A DNA stretch of 64,000 nt from NCBI RefSeq assembly GCF_017874715.1, contig NZ_JAGGLR010000036.1, positions 1-64,000 on the forward strand, in the 5' to 3' direction. The stretch is from Streptomyces iranensis (GTDB lineage: Bacteria; Actinomycetota; Actinomycetes; Streptomycetales; Streptomycetaceae). Made by a program: the position numbers and the translations under genes. Below are positions 31,830-40,947 of the stretch, in pieces (the first letter of the stretch is position 1; every line of letters starts with the position of its first letter). The notes under the pieces were generated by a model that had not been told where the DNA came from, made no database searches, and saw only the letters and a list, made by a program, of their open reading frames with translations.

Positions 31830-32986
31830 GACGGGCTCCCCGCGGGTATCCGCGCCCGGACGACGAAGCCACCGCCGGTCCGGGCGCCCGCGCTGAAGTC
31901 GCCGCCGAGCACGTCGACCCGTTCGCGCAGACCGGCCAGCCCCCGCCCGCTCCCACCGGGCGAGGCGGGGGCCCGCGAGCCGGCGCCGTCCGTGCTGACT
32001 TCCACGGTGATGTCCCTTTCCCCGTGGTGGACCTGGACCGAAGTGCGGCTGCCGTGGGCGTACTTGAGGGCGTTGGTCAGGGCCTCCTGCACCACCCGGT
32101 AGGCCACCAGGTCGGCGCTGCCGGTCGACTCCGCCGGTGTGCCCTCCTCGGTGAACTCCACCGGCTGCCCGGACCGGCGGGTCTGCTCCACGAGCGTGAG
32201 AAGTCTGCCGACAGTCGGTGTCGTGGCCTCGGTGCCGTGGTCGGGATTGATCAGGTCGAGCAAGTGCCGCAGATCGGTGGTGGCACGTCTGCCGGTCTCG
32301 GTGACCGCGGTCAGGGCCTGGTCGAGGCGGTCGGGCGCGGCGGTCAGATAGCGCGCCGCCTCGGCCTGTACGACCATCGCCGTCACATGGTGGGTCACCA
32401 CGTCGTGGAGCTCACGGGCGATGCGGGCGCGTTCCGCGGCGCGGGTGTCCTCGGCGACACGGCGGCGGCGGTCGGCTTCCACGGCCCGGGTGGAGCGCAG
32501 CCACGACCCCATGCCCCAGGGGAGGACCAGCGCCAGGTAGTACATCGCGAACTCGCTCGGCGCCTCGGCGCCCGAACCGAGCCGGTGGAGCGCGACCGCC
32601 AGCGGCACATACGCCACGGAGAACCCGAGCGCGATGGCGCGCCGGTGCCGCTCCAGATGGGACCCCACACTCAGCAGCGCGATGGGCATCGCGGTGCCCG
32701 CGAACGAGTGGTAGCCGCGGAGTTGGTCGACGGCGAAACCGAGCGACACCAGGGCGAGACAGACCACCGGCCACCGCCGCCGCACGGCGAGCGGGAGGCA
32801 CTGCAGGGCGACTGCCACGATGGCCAGCGCGTCGAAGGGGCGGGCGGGCAGGCCGCCCAGCTGCGTCCCGTGGTTGTGGAACTCCGGGATGAGCGACCCG
32901 GCGAGGATCAGCAGCCCGAGCGGGAGATCCCGGACCGTGACATCGAACCGGTGCCACATCTCCGGGACACGCCGAACACTGATCAT
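31826..32986 (-). CDS. Sensor histidine kinase (NarL/DesK type)
   Basis: 386 residues. Four to six membrane segments fill residues 20-165, with no large extracellular loop, so it may sense within the membrane. HisKA_3 follows with His194 in RELHDVVTHHV, then the ATPase N-box (VVQEALTNALKYAHG) and G-box (GSGRGLAGLRERVDVLGG). It overlaps the response regulator by 4 nt and lies 30 nt after the methyltransferase gene, so all three may be one operon. The stimulus is unknown. Confidence 0.94.
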   Translation of the reverse strand: MISVRRVPEMWHRFDVTVRDLPLGLLILAGSLIPEFHNHGTQLGGLPARPFDALAIVAVALQCLPLAVRRRWPVVCLALVSLGFAVDQLRGYHSFAGTAMPIALLSVGSHLERHRRAIALGFSVAYVPLAVALHRLGSGAEAPSEFAMYYLALVLPWGMGSWLRSTRAVEADRRRRVAEDTRAAERARIARELHDVVTHHVTAMVVQAEAARYLTAAPDRLDQALTAVTETGRRATTDLRHLLDLINPDHGTEATTPTVGRLLTLVEQTRRSGQPVEFTEEGTPAESTGSADLVAYRVVQEALTNALKYAHGSRTSVQVHHGERDITVEVSTDGAGSRAPASPGGSGRGLAGLRERVDVLGGDFSAGARTGGGFVVRARIPAGSPS

Positions 32987-33016
32987 CGGCCGAGTGTAGC
33001 GGTGGGGGCTCGTGGA

Positions 33017-34141
33017 TCAGGCTTCGGGGAAGAGCCGGCGATGGAAGAACGTCTCGCGGAAACCGTCCCCATGGTGCGTCGAGCTCCAGCGCAACGGCAC
33101 CGCCGGACCGCCGTCCCGGTGCAGCTCGCCGACGAGGGCGTAGTCGGGGTGTACGCCGTCGTCGCTGATCGTCGTGGTGAACTCGAAGGTGAACCGGTCG
33201 CCCGGCCGCACCGGCAGGCCCTCCTCCGACAGCGCCGCATAGACGGGGGTCCAATTGCTCCATTCACACAGCGAGTCGATCGGCTCGCCGTCCTCGGCCA
33301 CCCACAAGCGCACGCCGAGCGCGAGCCCGGAGAAGCGGCCCGGCCCGGTGAACGTCAGCTCGGCGCGGTCGACACCCTCCGGCCGCAATGCGCCGTTGAA
33401 CTCCAGCGGCTCCACCTCGACGGCGTCGGACAGGTACGACCGCTCCCGCACCTCCGGCACTTCCTGCAACCCCGCGAGACAGACCCGCAGGTCGAAGGGG
33501 CGGCCCACCGCGGCGAACACCTCCTGCACGAAGTCGAAGGTGGCGGACGGGAAACTGGGCGGTTCGCCCCCCGTCGCACTGCCCAGGTCCAGGGCGACGG
33601 CCGTGGTGGCGCTGCGGTGCGGGATGAACAGCCCACCGGGCTTCACCAGCCGCTCCCGCGCGTCCCGCAGTACCGACCCCGCGCCCTCGGAGCCGCCGAG
33701 CGTGCCGATGATCTCCGAGACGCACATGTCGACGGGCTCGGGGAGCTCGATCTCGGTGGAGAGCCCCTCGATCACCGTGATCCGGTCGGCGAAACCGGCC
33801 TCCTCGATGGTCTTCCGGGCGATCCGCGCCGATTTGGGCATGACCTCCACGGCCCACACATGCCGTGCTCCGGCGCGGGCGGCGGCCAGCGCCCACACCG
33901 CGTCCTGCCCCGTGCCGACGTCGAGCACGGTCCGGCCGGGAGCGCAGCGCCGGACGGCTTCGGTATACCGGCCCGTCCGACGCTCATCTTTGATCATCAT
34001 GTCGTACACGAAGTCGTCGTAGACCGGGTACTCACCGACCGAGGGGAACAGCCATATCGGTGGATTCGACTCGTCGACGCAGGCTCGCACCGGCACCTTA
34101 TGACCGGGAACGGCTAACTCCGCCACGTAGGAACGTCGCAT
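33017..34141 (-). CDS. PRMT-like class I SAM-dependent methyltransferase
   Basis: 374 residues. SAM motif I is TVLDVGTGQDAVWALAAARA (about 69-88), and the acidic motif II is AVEVMPKSA. YDDFVYDMMIKDERRTGRY before motif I resembles the helix X/Y region of protein arginine methyltransferases, and VSEIIGTLGGSEG takes the place of their double-E loop. The C-terminal 180 residues are beta-rich, like the PRMT barrel. Substrates could be an arginine-containing small molecule, a peptide or a protein. It lies upstream of a two-component system in the same direction. Confidence 0.78.
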   Translation of the reverse strand: MRRSYVAELAVPGHKVPVRACVDESNPPIWLFPSVGEYPVYDDFVYDMMIKDERRTGRYTEAVRRCAPGRTVLDVGTGQDAVWALAAARAGARHVWAVEVMPKSARIARKTIEEAGFADRITVIEGLSTEIELPEPVDMCVSEIIGTLGGSEGAGSVLRDARERLVKPGGLFIPHRSATTAVALDLGSATGGEPPSFPSATFDFVQEVFAAVGRPFDLRVCLAGLQEVPEVRERSYLSDAVEVEPLEFNGALRPEGVDRAELTFTGPGRFSGLALGVRLWVAEDGEPIDSLCEWSNWTPVYAALSEEGLPVRPGDRFTFEFTTTISDDGVHPDYALVGELHRDGGPAVPLRWSSTHHGDGFRETFFHRRLFPEA

Positions 34142-34406
34142 TCGCAGTCCTTCGCCAGATCCGCGGCCGGAGCGCCGCGGCTGCTCCGAACGTTAGGGAT
34201 GTGGCGGCCCGAGATCGTCACGCCACGGAGCGCACCTCGCGTAGCTCGCACGGGTGACAGTCGTTACGGCCGGGGCTCCCGCTAGGCTATGACGAGCGTT
34301 ATGGCCAGAAGGGGTACGGTCCTGGCCAAGCACGCCAAGCACGCCAAGGCGCCGCTCGGGCGCTGCCGTACCGCACCGCGCCCGCGAGACCGAGAGAGCA
34401 CATCCC

Positions 34407-34814
34407 ATGGCTGAACTCGCCCTTGAGGACCGCTATCGCGGGTACCTCACCTGCCTGAACGAGCGGCGCTTCCACGACCTTCCCGAGTTCGTGCACGACC
34501 CCGTGGTGCACAACGACCGGACACTCACCATCGCCGAGTTCCAGGATCTGCTGCGCCGCGACGCGACGGAGATCCCCGACCTGCACTACGCGATCGAGCG
34601 GCTCGTGGTCCAGGGCGAGGAGGTGGCGTGCCGCATCCGGTTCGACTGCACCCCCACGGCGAGCTTCCGTGGCATACCGCCCACCGGCCGGTCGATCTCG
34701 TTCGTCGAGCATGTCTTCTACCGCTACCGGGACGGCAGGATCGCGGAGATCTGGTCGCTGATCGACATGGAGGCGATCCGCGAACAGCTCACCGGCAGCG
34801 GTCCCGACGCGTAG
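34407..34814 (+). CDS. SnoaL-like / ester-cyclase family protein
   Basis: 135 residues with the NTF2-like fold pattern: N-terminal helices (LEDRYRGYLTCLNERRFHDL), then CRIRFDCTPTASFRGIPPTG and FVEHVFYRYRDGRIAEIWSLID. Family members include polyketide cyclases and small isomerases, but most single copies have no known reaction. It is divergent from the methyltransferase gene and convergent with the WD40 gene (18 nt gap). No polyketide genes are near. Confidence 0.82.
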   Translation: MAELALEDRYRGYLTCLNERRFHDLPEFVHDPVVHNDRTLTIAEFQDLLRRDATEIPDLHYAIERLVVQGEEVACRIRFDCTPTASFRGIPPTGRSISFVEHVFYRYRDGRIAEIWSLIDMEAIREQLTGSGPDA

Positions 34815-34832
34815 CGTTCGGCAGCACACGGA

Positions 34833-36221
34833 CTACTCCAGGCGCCACAGGTGGATCGTCTTGTCCTGGAAGCCAAGGGTGGCCAGGGTGCGGCCGTCGG
34901 GGCTGAAGGCGAGCTGGGCGATGGAGGGCCCGGGGTTGCTGATGGCGGCTCGGTGTTCGTGGCTGGCAGCATCCCACAAATGCAGGCCGGTGTAGTCGGT
35001 GGTGAGGACGGTCCGGCCGTCCGTGCTGTAGGCCAGGCCGGTCACGGAACCACTGTGGCCGGCGAGCGGTTTGCCGCGCTCCTTGCCGGTGATCGCGTCG
35101 AAGAAGTGGACTTCCGTGGAGTCGTTGGTGACGGCCAGGGTTCCGCTGTCCGGGCTGAACACCATGTCGCCGGCACCGCCCAAGGAGTCATTCGACGGTT
35201 GAGGCCGTTGTCTCCGGGTGGCCACGTCCCACAGCCGTACGCCGTCCATGCCGGACTCGTCCACGCCGGCCAGAGTCTTCCCGTTCGGGCTGAACACCAA
35301 CTGGTGGGCGCCTGCCGACTCGAGTGGAGCGCCCTTCTGCTGATGAGTCGCCACGTCGTAGAGCCGGATCTCCTGGTCGATGAAGCCGCTGGTGGCAAAG
35401 AGCCTGCCGTCGGGGCTGAAGGCGATCGTCTCGAAGGACAGAAAGGGATCGTCGTGCTGGGCGATCTCCTTGCCGTGCGGGCGCAGAGTGGCCGCGTCCC
35501 AGAACTGGGCTCTGCTCTCGTGGCCGGTCGCCACCGTCCGGCCGTCCGGGCTGAAGGCCACTCCCTCGAAGACGACGAGCGAGGAGAGCAGGGCTTTGGC
35601 CCGCTGCTTGTGGGTGGCCACGTCCCACAGCCGCAACACTCCGTCCTGGGCTTCGCTGGAGGCCAGGCTCTTTCCGTCCGGGCTGAAGCGCAGCGTGCCG
35701 ATCTCCCCCTTGTGTCCCTTGAGGGTCGCCAGCGGGCGCAGCCCGGGATGGGCGGGGATGGCGATGGGCGGGGGTGTGCGCAGGGGAGTGGGGGAGGGGC
35801 TGCCGGAGGTGTCCTTGCCGGGCTTGCCGTGGGCGGTGTCCTTCCCGCCGTCCGAGCCGCCGCCGAAGAGGGCGATGCCGGTGGGCACGGCCACGGCGGC
35901 GACCGCGACGGCCGCGCCCGCGCCGATGAGCAGACGGCGCCGCGAGGGCGGGAGGGGCTTCCCGGATATCCACGGCAGAGGCTTCGGGGGTATCCGCGGT
36001 GGGCGCGGGGGTATCCGCGGTAGGTGCGAGGGCGGTCCGTTCAGCTCGTGGCGGAGCCGTTCGCGTTCGGCCAGCAACCGGTCGCGCTCGGCCCGGAGTT
36101 GGCCGAGCTCCTCGGCCCCGGCGCCTGCTTCCGCCGTCGTCCTCCCGTCGTCCGGCCCGGTGCGCCCCGCACCGGATGACGCGCCGCGTACGCCCTCCGG
36201 CGAGGGTCCTCGCTCGTCCAT
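34833..36221 (-). CDS. WD40-repeat membrane protein (paralogue 1)
   Basis: 462 residues. A short coiled coil (33-60) is followed by a Pro-rich linker, one membrane segment (about 97-119) and a Ser/Pro/Thr stalk. About seven WD40 blades then carry the repeated FSPDGRTLAT and LRLWDVAT motifs, forming an external beta-propeller. There is no kinase or caspase domain of the kind often fused to such propellers. It is probably a protein-interaction platform. The next gene upstream (36315-37688) has the same plan, so the two arose by duplication. Confidence 0.88.
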   Translation of the reverse strand: MDERGPSPEGVRGASSGAGRTGPDDGRTTAEAGAGAEELGQLRAERDRLLAERERLRHELNGPPSHLPRIPPRPPRIPPKPLPWISGKPLPPSRRRLLIGAGAAVAVAAVAVPTGIALFGGGSDGGKDTAHGKPGKDTSGSPSPTPLRTPPPIAIPAHPGLRPLATLKGHKGEIGTLRFSPDGKSLASSEAQDGVLRLWDVATHKQRAKALLSSLVVFEGVAFSPDGRTVATGHESRAQFWDAATLRPHGKEIAQHDDPFLSFETIAFSPDGRLFATSGFIDQEIRLYDVATHQQKGAPLESAGAHQLVFSPNGKTLAGVDESGMDGVRLWDVATRRQRPQPSNDSLGGAGDMVFSPDSGTLAVTNDSTEVHFFDAITGKERGKPLAGHSGSVTGLAYSTDGRTVLTTDYTGLHLWDAASHEHRAAISNPGPSIAQLAFSPDGRTLATLGFQDKTIHLWRLE

Positions 36222-36240
36222 ACCCGGCTCCCGCCCTTCC

Positions 36241-36286
36241 CCTGTTCCACTTCGTGCGATGCACCTGTTCCACTTCGTGTGACGCG
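36241..36286. repeat. Two 23-bp direct repeats upstream of WD40 paralogue 1
   Basis: CCTGTTCCACTTCGTG occurs at 36241 and 36264, each followed by a related GA(T/C)GC-like tail. The copies abut and lie 20 bp before the gene start. They may be a transcription-factor site or a slippage duplication. Confidence 0.75.
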
Positions 36287-36314
36287 CCGACCGCGAGACC
36301 GGCCGCTTCGGCGG

Positions 36315-37688
36315 CTACTCGATCCGCCAGAGCCGTATGGCGTTGTCGTCGTAGCTGCCGGTCGCCAGCGTCAGCCCGTCCGCCGTGAAGGCCGTGGGCT
36401 GGGACAGGGAGGCGAGCTCCAGAGGCTTCGCGCGTTCCTTGTGCGTGGCCGCGTCCCAGAAACGCAACACAAGCCCGCTGTAGAAGCCGAGCGTGACGAT
36501 GGTCTTCCCGTCCCCGCTGTAGGCCAGCGCGCTGACGCCGACGGTGCGGGCGCGCAACGGCTTGCCGCGCCGGGTGGCGGTGGCCGTGTCCCACAGCCGT
36601 ACCACGCCATCGCCACCCACACTCGCGCTCACCGCCAGGGTCCCGCTGTCCGGGCTGAACGCCATGGCGCCGACACCGCCCTCGTGTCCGGTCAGTGGCT
36701 CGCCCCGCCGTCTGCGGGACGCGACGTCCCACAGCCGCACGACTCCGTCGCCGACATGGCTGCTCACGGCCAGGGTCTTGCCGTCCGGACTGAACAGCAG
36801 CCCCTCGACACCGCCCTCGTGTCCGGTCAGCGGCTCGCCCCGCTGTCCGCGGGACGCGACGTCCCACAGCCGCACGACGTCACCGCCCGGTTCGTTCGTG
36901 CCGCCCGCGGCCAGCGTCCTGCCGTCCGGGCTGAAGGCGACCACCTCGAACGGCCGCTGTGTGCGGTCCGGGAGACTCAGCGACCTGCCACTGCGGTGAA
37001 GCGAGGGGAGCTGCCAGAACTGCGCCCTGTCCGCGCCACCGGTGGCGAGCGTCCTGCCGTCCGAGCTGATCGCCACGGACTGGAAGGAGACGAAAGCCGA
37101 GGTCAGCGGCGCGCCGATCCGCCGGTGCGCAGGGACGTCCCACAGCCGCAGGTTGCCCACATCGGCCTCGGTGGAGACCAGCGTCCGCCCGTCCGGGCTG
37201 AACCACACACCGCCGAGAGTGCCGGAGTGGCCCTTGAGGGTGGCCAGGCGGCGGATCGTGGGGTGTGCGGGAATGCTCGTCACGGGGCGCGGGCGCGGGC
37301 GCGACGGCCGGGGGCGAGGGGAGGCGGACGAGCCGTCGTCCTGGGCGAGGAGAGCGGCGGCGGCCCCGCCCCCGGCGACCACGACGGCTCCACCGGCGAC
37401 GAGCAGGCCCCGGCGGGAGACCCCCGCGAACCGCGGATGCGCAGCGGAGGCGTCCGCTCCCGTAGGGGCGTACGGATCGGGCGCGGGCGGTGGCTCCTGG
37501 GGTACGCGGGCTACGGGTGCGCCATCCGTTCCCTTCCTCGCGTCCCCGGCCGCCCCCTCAAACGCGGGGCCGGGCACATCGGTCGACACGGCGGCGGCCC
37601 GTCGCTGCTCCACTTGGGACCTGAGCCCCCCGACCTCCTCCCGGAGGCGTTCACACTCGGCCCGTAGCCGCTCGCCCTCGTCGTCCAT
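36315..37688 (-). CDS. WD40-repeat membrane protein (paralogue 2)
   Basis: 457 residues from ATG at 37688, which has GGGGAGAG eight bases upstream. The plan matches its neighbour: N-terminal coiled coil (about 4-32, ERLRAECERLREEVGG), one membrane segment near residues 87-112, and about seven WD40 blades with FSPDGKTLAV and VRLWDVASR. Two central blades are almost identical (EPLTGHEGGV twice), a sign of recent internal duplication. It likely works with paralogue 1 at the cell surface. The partner is unknown. Confidence 0.88.
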   Translation of the reverse strand: MDDEGERLRAECERLREEVGGLRSQVEQRRAAAVSTDVPGPAFEGAAGDARKGTDGAPVARVPQEPPPAPDPYAPTGADASAAHPRFAGVSRRGLLVAGGAVVVAGGGAAAALLAQDDGSSASPRPRPSRPRPRPVTSIPAHPTIRRLATLKGHSGTLGGVWFSPDGRTLVSTEADVGNLRLWDVPAHRRIGAPLTSAFVSFQSVAISSDGRTLATGGADRAQFWQLPSLHRSGRSLSLPDRTQRPFEVVAFSPDGRTLAAGGTNEPGGDVVRLWDVASRGQRGEPLTGHEGGVEGLLFSPDGKTLAVSSHVGDGVVRLWDVASRRRRGEPLTGHEGGVGAMAFSPDSGTLAVSASVGGDGVVRLWDTATATRRGKPLRARTVGVSALAYSGDGKTIVTLGFYSGLVLRFWDAATHKERAKPLELASLSQPTAFTADGLTLATGSYDDNAIRLWRIE

Positions 37689-37769
37689 ATCGCCACTCTC
37701 CCCGTCAAGGCCCTCATCGTGTCGGCGGCCGGTGGGGTACGCCGCTGCCACGGCATACCCCACCCCCGA

Positions 37770-38426
37770 TCAGCCGAGCTGCTTCTCGATCTTCGAGAGC
37801 TGCAGTGCGGGCCACTTCTCCACCATCGCGTCCTCGTCCGCCTCGCTCACCTGGTTGCTCCCGTCCCAGACGATGGCCTCCACGACGACCGTCTCGATCC
37901 GGATCGCCAGGACCGTGACGCCCGGCGCCTCGAAGGACAGAGCCGCGTCCCCCAGATCGGACGAGTGCTCCTTGGCGCCCCGGATCTTGTGGATCTCTTC
38001 GCGGTTGTCGGCCACCAGCCCGTCCCAGGCCGCCTCCGCGGCGTCCTCGTCGTCGTAGGCGAGGACATCGGACTTGACCCGGAAGAACACGTTCTCCGAC
38101 CGCTCGAGCACGACCATGCCCGCCCCATGCAGGTGTCGGCACGCCCAGCCGTCGCCGTCCTTGCGCCATTTCCGGCACTGCTTGTCCAGGTCGGTGCCGG
38201 CCAGCACGGATCTCCCCTCCTTGTTGCCGGCCGGTACCGACAGGGCGCCGGTGAGCCCGTCGTGCGGGACGAACCCGGGCAGGTCCCGCTTGGTCGGCAG
38301 CGCCGCGTCCACGTCCGCGGCGTCCAGCGTGGGGGCGGGCCACAGCAGATACGCGCCGAACCCGGCCACCGCGAGCACCGCGGCCACCACCCCGACCAGC
38401 GCGCCGCGGCGCGTCATTCGAACCAT
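37770..38426 (-). CDS. Membrane-anchored protein of unknown function
   Basis: 218 residues. One N-terminal membrane segment (about residues 7-29, LVGVVAAVLAVAGFGAYLLW) is followed by an external domain with two Cys (KQCRKW and WACRHL) that could form a disulfide. The domain shape recalls the sensor-like extracellular domains of actinobacterial lipoproteins, but I recognise no named family. ATG at 38426 follows GGTGA. It is upstream of the WD40 paralogues in the same direction (81 nt gap), so it may be part of the same surface system. Confidence 0.7.
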   Translation of the reverse strand: MVRMTRRGALVGVVAAVLAVAGFGAYLLWPAPTLDAADVDAALPTKRDLPGFVPHDGLTGALSVPAGNKEGRSVLAGTDLDKQCRKWRKDGDGWACRHLHGAGMVVLERSENVFFRVKSDVLAYDDEDAAEAAWDGLVADNREEIHKIRGAKEHSSDLGDAALSFEAPGVTVLAIRIETVVVEAIVWDGSNQVSEADEDAMVEKWPALQLSKIEKQLG

Positions 38427-38583
38427 GCCCGTCACCGTAAGGACGCCACGTCGGGACCGGTCCCCATCCTCACGCGTTAGGCGGCCGGTCCCGAATCACT
38501 CGTTTATGCGATGCGCCTCGGTGCCGCGCCGATCCAGTGTGGTCAGGGAGGAACGCATAACGGCACATCTGCTGGGAGGACCC

Positions 38584-39057
38584 ATGGATCCACGTCTCAA
38601 TTACTTCGGCAATGCCCTCGCGACCAAGGTGCTGAAGCACCTCTACTCGGCCGGCAAGGTGGTGTCGGACTCGACCCTGCCGGAATCCGTTCAGCGTCTG
38701 GTGGAGATCCGCGCCAGCCAGATCAACGGCTGCGGCTTCTGCACCGACATGCACACCAAGGACGCGGCCCACGCCGGGGAGACCTCGATACGGCTCAACC
38801 TGGTCGCCGCGTGGCGGGAGGCGACCGTCTTCACCGAGGCCGAGCGCGCCGCGCTGGAGCTGGCCGAGCAGGGCACCCGGGTCGCGGACGCGGCCGGTGG
38901 GGTCACGGACGAGGTCTGGGCGAACGCCGCCAAGCACTTCGACGACGACCAGCTCGTCGCCCTGATATCCCTCATCGCCGTCATCAACAGCTACAACCGC
39001 ATCAACATCATCAACCAGCAGCCGGCCGGCGGCTACCAGGTCGGCCAGTTCGGCTGA
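38584..39057 (+). CDS. AhpD-like carboxymuconolactone decarboxylase family protein
   Basis: 157 residues from ATG at 38584 with GGGAGG just upstream. The core motif is QINGCGFCTDMHTKDA: the CxxC pair with the His seven positions after the first Cys is the AhpD proton-relay arrangement. Such proteins act as alkylhydroperoxidases or reductase adaptors; true decarboxylases lack the CxxC. The end of the protein carries INSYNRINII. It is divergent from the membrane-protein gene and alone. Confidence 0.9.
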   Translation: MDPRLNYFGNALATKVLKHLYSAGKVVSDSTLPESVQRLVEIRASQINGCGFCTDMHTKDAAHAGETSIRLNLVAAWREATVFTEAERAALELAEQGTRVADAAGGVTDEVWANAAKHFDDDQLVALISLIAVINSYNRINIINQQPAGGYQVGQFG

Positions 39058-39202
39058 GCCAACCGCGTTCTCCCTGATGGCGCACGGCGTGTCACAGATG
39101 CGGGCCGTGCCTTTTCTTCCCTGTGATTCGAGTTGTTCGAGCCCGGAATCCCCGACGCGGATCGTCCGCCCGTTCCGGGCCGGCCCACGGAGGTGTAGCA
39201 CA

Positions 39203-39613
39203 GTGCACGAGATGGACTCAGCGGATGGGACCGGACCCAAGATGCTGGCGGACGTCAAGCCGCCCTTCATCCCCGAGGGTGCTTCGGGGATGACCGTCCT
39301 CGTCGAGTGGCCTCCCGGCGACCCGGGGACTCCTCCGCACCGCCACTCGGGGCCGTGCTACGGCTATGTGACCGAGGGCGCGATCCGGTTCGAGCTCGAA
39401 GGTGAGCCGGAGCGCGTGATCAAGGCCGGTGAGACGCTGTTCGAGCCGGGCGGTGACCTGATCCACTACCAGAACGGCAACGCCCTGTCGGACGCCCCGA
39501 GCAAGTTCGTGGTGTTCATGCTGTGCGCGCCGGGCCAGCCGATGCTCACGCTGGTCGACGAGGAGGAGCTGGAGCAGCGGGCTCATCTGCGCCATCCGCG
39601 GCCCACGGATTGA
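39203..39613 (+). CDS. Cupin-domain protein
   Basis: 136 residues from GTG at 39203, preceded by GGAGGTG. Cupin motif 1 is TPPHRHSGPCYGYVTEGAI with metal-ligand His residues, and motif 2 is GETLFEPGGDLIHYQNG. A small single cupin may bind metal and act as an isomerase or dioxygenase, or may only sense a ligand. It lies 210 bp before the maleylacetate reductase gene but is separated from it by a hairpin, so it is probably its own unit. Confidence 0.85.
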   Translation: MHEMDSADGTGPKMLADVKPPFIPEGASGMTVLVEWPPGDPGTPPHRHSGPCYGYVTEGAIRFELEGEPERVIKAGETLFEPGGDLIHYQNGNALSDAPSKFVVFMLCAPGQPMLTLVDEEELEQRAHLRHPRPTD

Positions 39614-39668
39614 CCTGCCGAGGCTGCCGCGGCGGAGCCGAATCGTCGCCCGCACGCGCACGCGCACA

Positions 39669-39692
39669 CCGCCATGGCCCCGGCCATGGCGG
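39669..39692 (+). terminator. Terminator hairpin after the cupin gene
   Basis: CCGCCATGGCC-cc-GGCCATGGCGG gives a 10-bp stem with a 4-nt loop, 56 bp after the cupin stop. There is no T-tract. It separates the cupin gene from the hydroxyquinol genes. Confidence 0.6.
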
Positions 39693-39822
39693 TGCCGGTC
39701 GCATGAACACGGTATTTCCACGCCGATGCCCGTCATCGCGCGCCGATTCCGTTGACGGAGATCACCCGAATGCCGAGGCTTTCTTCCATGAACAGAGCAC
39801 CGGCGGGACCGAGGACATTCTG

Positions 39823-40878
39823 ATGAAGACATTCGTGCATCGGGGGCAGATCACCAAGGTGGTTTTCGGCAGCGGTACCCGCAGCCGTATCCCCGAGGAG
39901 GCCGATGCTCTCGGATGCCGTCGGGTGCTCATCCTGTGCACCCCCGGCCAATGGGACCAGGCAGCGGAGATACGCGACCTGCTCGGTGCCACGGCAGTGG
40001 GCACGTTCGCCGAAGCGGCGCCGCACACCCCTGTCGAGATCACGGAGAAGGCGGTCGGCTACGCCGGAAGCGTGGACGCGGACTCCGTGCTCGCCATCGG
40101 TGGTGGATCGACCATCGGCCTCGGCAAGGCGATCGCCGTGCGCACCGGTCTTCCGCAGCTGGCGCTGCCCACCACCTACGCGGGCTCGGAGATGACGCCG
40201 ATCCTCGGAGAGACCGAAAGCGGCAGGAAGACGACCCGCCGGCTGCCGGAAGTGCTGCTCAAGACGGTGGTGTACGACGTCGACCTGACGCTCACGCTTC
40301 CCGTGGGGATATCGGCGGTCAGCGGCGTCAACGCGATGGCGCACGCGGTGGAGGCCCTCTACGCACAGGACCGGGATCCGGTGGCCTTCCTGATGGCCGG
40401 TGAGGCGCTCGACTCCCTCACCCGATCCCTTCCGGCCATCGCGCTCCACCCGGACGACGGCGAGGCGCGGGCTGACGCGCTGTACGGGGCGTGGCTGGCG
40501 GCCACCTGCCTCGGCACGGTCGGCATGGCCCTGCACCACAAGGTGTGCCATGTGCTCGGTGGCACCTTCGGGCTTCCGCACGCCGAAACCCACACGGTCG
40601 TCCTGCCACACGTCGTCGCCTACAACGGGTCGGCGGCCCCCGAGGCCATGGCCCGCATCGCGTACGCGCTGGCCCGGGACGACGCCGCGAGCGGTCTCTT
40701 CGACTTCGCCGGGAGGCTCGGCGCCCCCAGGGCACTGCGGGACCTCGGCATGCCGGAATCGGGCATCGAGCGGGCGGCCGACCTCATCGTGCGGGACGGC
40801 TACTGGAATCCGCGGCCAGTGGAACGGACCGCGGTGCGCGCCCTCTTGACCCGCGCCTGGGCCGGCGAGACACCGTGA
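39823..40878 (+). CDS. Maleylacetate reductase
   Basis: 351 residues from ATG at 39823 (GAGG eight bases upstream). It is an iron-alcohol-dehydrogenase-fold enzyme with GGGSTIGLGKAIA (nucleotide site), PTTYAGSEMTPI, and the metal-ligand pattern HAVEALYA, HHKVCHVLGG, LPHAETHTVVLPH. It reduces maleylacetate to 3-oxoadipate with NADH, the last step of hydroxyquinol pathways. The dioxygenase gene follows 69 nt later in the same direction. Length and motifs are normal for the family. Confidence 0.93.
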   Translation: MKTFVHRGQITKVVFGSGTRSRIPEEADALGCRRVLILCTPGQWDQAAEIRDLLGATAVGTFAEAAPHTPVEITEKAVGYAGSVDADSVLAIGGGSTIGLGKAIAVRTGLPQLALPTTYAGSEMTPILGETESGRKTTRRLPEVLLKTVVYDVDLTLTLPVGISAVSGVNAMAHAVEALYAQDRDPVAFLMAGEALDSLTRSLPAIALHPDDGEARADALYGAWLAATCLGTVGMALHHKVCHVLGGTFGLPHAETHTVVLPHVVAYNGSAAPEAMARIAYALARDDAASGLFDFAGRLGAPRALRDLGMPESGIERAADLIVRDGYWNPRPVERTAVRALLTRAWAGETP

Positions 40879-40947
40879 ACGTCATCCGGTGATGAAGATG
40901 CCCGGACCGACTCCGCCACCGACACCCAACCACCACGGGAGCGCGCC

